A stretch of 64,000 nt of DNA from the NCBI RefSeq assembly GCF_022829365.1, contig NZ_JAKSYJ010000112.1, positions 42,461 to 106,460 of the forward strand, in the 5' to 3' direction. Each line of letters opens with the position of its first letter. Within the stretch, counting starts at the first letter, position 1. Both the position numbers and the translations under genes were made by a program. Below the pieces are notes generated by a model, which saw only the letters and a program-made list of their open reading frames with translations, did not search any database and had not been told where the DNA came from. This document shows positions 61,900 through 64,000 of this stretch, one piece after another. The stretch comes from Methylobacterium sp. J-077 (GTDB taxonomy: Bacteria; Pseudomonadota; Alphaproteobacteria; Rhizobiales; Beijerinckiaceae).

Positions 61900-63251
61900 T
61901 GGGCACGGCGGCGATCGGCTTCCTCTATGCGGGGGCCACCCTCGGGGCGATGCTGTCGGGCATCCCCATCGCGTTCGCGCTCGGCGCCGTGGCCCTGGCC
62001 TTCATGGTCGCGTTCATGCCCGCCGCCTCCCTCGATACGGTGGCGCAGAACGTCTACGAGGAGATGGCCTCGATCACCCTGCTGTCGATCCCGCTGTTCA
62101 TCCTGAAGGGCGCGGCGATCGGCCGGTCCCGGGCGGGGCAGGACCTCTACTCGGCGATGCATGCCTGGATGCACCGCATCCCCGGCGGTCTCGGCATCGC
62201 CAACGTCTTCGCCTGCGCGCTCTTCGCCGCCATGGCGGGCTCGAGCCCGGCGACCTGCTCGGCGATCGGCTCGGCCGGCATTCCGGAGATGCGCAAGCGC
62301 GGCTACTCGCCGGGCTTCGCCGCCGGGATCATCGCGGCCGGCGGCACGCTCGGCATCCTGCTGCCGCCCTCGATCACCATGATCCTGTACGCGGTCGCCT
62401 CCGAGCAGTCGCTCGGGCGCCTGTTCCTGGCCGGGATCGGGCCGGGGCTGCTGCTGGTGAGCCTGTTCGCGGCCTGGTCGATGGTCCGGTTCCGGTCGGA
62501 ATTCGCCGCCGCCAAGGCGGTGCTGGAGCGCGGCGGCCCGGCCTCGCCGATCCTGGCCGACGAGCAGTACAGCATGGCCCAGCGCTTCTCGACGCTGCCG
62601 CGGGTGCTGCCCTTCGTGATCCTGCTCACCGGCGTGATGGTGGCGCTCTACGGCGGCTACGCGACGCCCTCGGAGACGGCCGGCCTCGGCGGCCTGCTGG
62701 CGCTCGGCCTGATCGCCGCGATCTACGGTGTCTGGCGGTTCCGGGACGTCAGCCCGATCCTGGTGGCGACGCTGCGGGAATCCACGATGCTGATGCTGAT
62801 CATCGGCATGTCGCTGCTCTACGCCTACGTGATGAGCTATCTGCACCTGTCGCAATCGGCCGCGGCGGGAATCGTGGCGATGCAGCTCTCGCCCTGGGTG
62901 CTTCTGGTGACGATCCTCGGCCTCGTGATCGTCCTCGGCTTCTTCCTGCCGCCGGTCTCGATCATCCTGATGACCGCGCCGATCATCCTGCCGCCGCTCA
63001 AGGCCGCGGGCTTCGATCTGGTGTGGTTCGGCGTGGTGATGACCATCACCATGGAGATGGGCCTGATCCACCCGCCGGTGGGCCTCAACATCTTCGTCAT
63101 CAAGAACATCGCCCCCGACATTCCGCTCTCGGACATCATCTGGGGTACCCTGCCCTTCGTGATGTTGATGGGGCTCGCGATCCTGATCCTGTGCCTGGTG
63201 CCGGGCATCGCCCTGTGGCTGCCGGACCTGCTGCTGGCGACGACGCGGTAG
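61899..63251 (+). CDS. dctM: TRAP transporter large permease (DctM-like)
   Basis: Sodium-coupled 12-helix carrier subunit, 450 residues. Family markers: LSGIPIAFALGAVALAFM, SITLLSIPLFILKGAAIGRS, FAAMAGSSPATCSAIGSAGIPEMRKRGY, GGTLGILLPPSITMILYAV and MGLIHPPVGLNIFVIKNIA. ATG 61899 follows GGAG. It completes the dctPQM set; the next gene is a small unknown after 61 bases. Its regulator is probably the divergent GntR gene. Confidence 0.94.
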   Translation: MGTAAIGFLYAGATLGAMLSGIPIAFALGAVALAFMVAFMPAASLDTVAQNVYEEMASITLLSIPLFILKGAAIGRSRAGQDLYSAMHAWMHRIPGGLGIANVFACALFAAMAGSSPATCSAIGSAGIPEMRKRGYSPGFAAGIIAAGGTLGILLPPSITMILYAVASEQSLGRLFLAGIGPGLLLVSLFAAWSMVRFRSEFAAAKAVLERGGPASPILADEQYSMAQRFSTLPRVLPFVILLTGVMVALYGGYATPSETAGLGGLLALGLIAAIYGVWRFRDVSPILVATLRESTMLMLIIGMSLLYAYVMSYLHLSQSAAAGIVAMQLSPWVLLVTILGLVIVLGFFLPPVSIILMTAPIILPPLKAAGFDLVWFGVVMTITMEMGLIHPPVGLNIFVIKNIAPDIPLSDIIWGTLPFVMLMGLAILILCLVPGIALWLPDLLLATTR

Positions 63252-63312
63252 AGGTCCCTCGACCGCCGCGAATTTCACGCTCTCGACATCGCCGCCGCCC
63301 TATCTACTCAGG

Positions 63313-63576
63313 ATGACCGACCTCCAGACCATCCAGATGCTGCACGCGGCGAACGTGATCGCCGAGGACGAGATCGACGCCAGCATCGAGGCGTTCCTGG
63401 ACGGCGCGGTGGCCGAGCCCTACCGGTTCCGCAGCGGCCACCGGCTTAACTTGGTCAAGGCGGTGCGCAGCCACCCCGGCGCCCAGGAATTCGTCGGCCG
63501 GTCGAATGTCGGCACCCAGTTGAAGCGGCCCTTCGTGCGGGCGGCGATCCTGCAGGCGCGGCCGCTGAAGGCGTGA
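63313..63576 (+). CDS. Small hypothetical protein
   Basis: An 87-residue soluble protein I do not recognise: acidic N-terminal half (MTDLQTIQMLHAANVIAEDEIDASIEAFLDG) and basic C-terminal half. No signal peptide, membrane helix or known motif. G+C at third positions is high, as in real genes here, but there is no clear ribosome binding site. It follows dctM by 61 bases and could be in the same transcript. Confidence 0.55.
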   Translation: MTDLQTIQMLHAANVIAEDEIDASIEAFLDGAVAEPYRFRSGHRLNLVKAVRSHPGAQEFVGRSNVGTQLKRPFVRAAILQARPLKA

Positions 63577-64000
63577 GCGCCCTACCCGCGATCTCACGGT
63601 CATGACCGCGTGAGGCGAGCCTTTCCAGTTTTGCAGTAGACTCCGATCATCGAGCGCGACCGGCCCCCTCTCTCGTGCCGGCTACCAGATTCACACTTTT
63701 CAGGCCGCCACTAACATTTTGGAACGGAGGCGATTTGCCCCTCCCCACAAGCGGAAGGAAAGCGCATCGCGCCTCGCAGCAGGAGATGTGTGAACATCTC
63801 GGCCCGCACAGGAGAGGGCTGGGGTGAGGGATCAGGTCTGTCCGGACAAGTCGCATCCCTCACCCTGTCCCTCTCCCGCACGGGAGAGGGGAGTTGCGTC
63901 TCATGCCGGGGCGCAGGCCTGTCGGTGACGGCGCCTGCACGCGTGTTCTCTGATGTCGACGGGGCAACCGATCAGAAAAACCGCAAACCCTCAGAACGCA
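63577..64000. other. Intergenic end of window with palindromic repeats
   Basis: No gene seen. It holds three stem-loop elements (63783-63890) and otherwise GC-rich sequence with short poly-pyrimidine runs. The window ends before any further gene can be recognised. Confidence 0.5.
63783..63890. repeat. Palindromic intergenic repeat cluster
   Basis: Three nested or adjacent inverted repeats: GAGATGT/ACATCTC (63783-63800, perfect, loop GTGA); a 22-base arm at 63811-63832 with its complement at 63855-63876, 19 of 22 paired; and CCCTCTCCC/GGGAGAGGG around GCAC (63869-63890, perfect). The second arm overlaps the third hairpin, so alternative structures compete. It resembles REP-like repeats in GC-rich proteobacteria and may terminate transcripts. 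Confidence 0.7.

Overview
The window is a GC-rich bacterial chromosome segment. It carries a fused urease gamma/beta subunit, a 2,2-dialkylglycine decarboxylase with its LysR regulator, many FadR/GntR-type regulators, ABC and TRAP transporters for small organic solutes, and short GC-rich palindromic intergenic repeats. Together these suggest an alphaproteobacterium of the Hyphomicrobiales, most likely a Methylobacterium relative. The genus is an inference: there is no rRNA or other taxonomic marker here. I see no rRNA, tRNA, CRISPR array, insertion sequence or prophage.

Layout. 0-6.5 kb (minus strand): a short-chain dehydrogenase cut by the window edge, a class III CoA-transferase, and an RND efflux pair (adaptor plus inner-membrane pump). 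6.8-13.2 kb (plus strand): small unknown genes, then the urease genes ureAB (fused), ureC, a DUF29 gene, ureE, ureF and ureG. A complete VapBC-type toxin-antitoxin module sits between ureAB and ureC. ureD is not present. 13.2-19.3 kb: a small exported protein, a polyamine-type ABC transporter operon led by a Crp/Fnr-type regulator, a divergent LpxC paralogue and an HD-GYP protein. 19.6-25.4 kb: an ABC-F ATPase, dgdA with a divergent LysR gene, one unknown gene and a gene-poor stretch. 25.4-36.4 kb: an MFS transporter, a WcbI-like protein, an alpha/beta hydrolase, a RibD-type reductase, an AlgX/AlgJ-like protein, an AEC transporter, and an operon of a GlcG-like protein with a dipeptide-type ABC transporter that lacks its ATPases.

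36.4-63.3 kb is mainly a catabolic region for hydroxy acids or sugar acids. It contains a sugar ABC transporter operon that runs into a fused dihydroxyacetone-kinase-type protein, an FMN reductase and a D-2-hydroxyacid dehydrogenase. It also has a fumarylacetoacetase-family enzyme, two FAD-linked 2-hydroxyacid dehydrogenases (one fused to an Fe-S/CCG module), a beta-keto acid cleavage enzyme paired with a lambda-crystallin-type dehydrogenase, two short-chain dehydrogenases, an IlvD/Edd sugar-acid dehydratase, three GntR regulators and a TRAP transporter. A second VapBC pair lies inside it. The genes read as interchangeable oxidation, dehydration and cleavage modules, each with local regulation; palindromes in the divergent promoters are the likely operators. 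The last 0.4 kb holds only palindromic repeats.

The strongest unusual points are the toxin-antitoxin module inside the urease structural operon, with an inverted repeat whose right arm contains the vapB ribosome binding site; an identical AT-rich 12-mer upstream of two distant catabolic genes; the uncharacterised BKACE/lambda-crystallin pair; and the LpxC paralogue with a changed active-site lysine.
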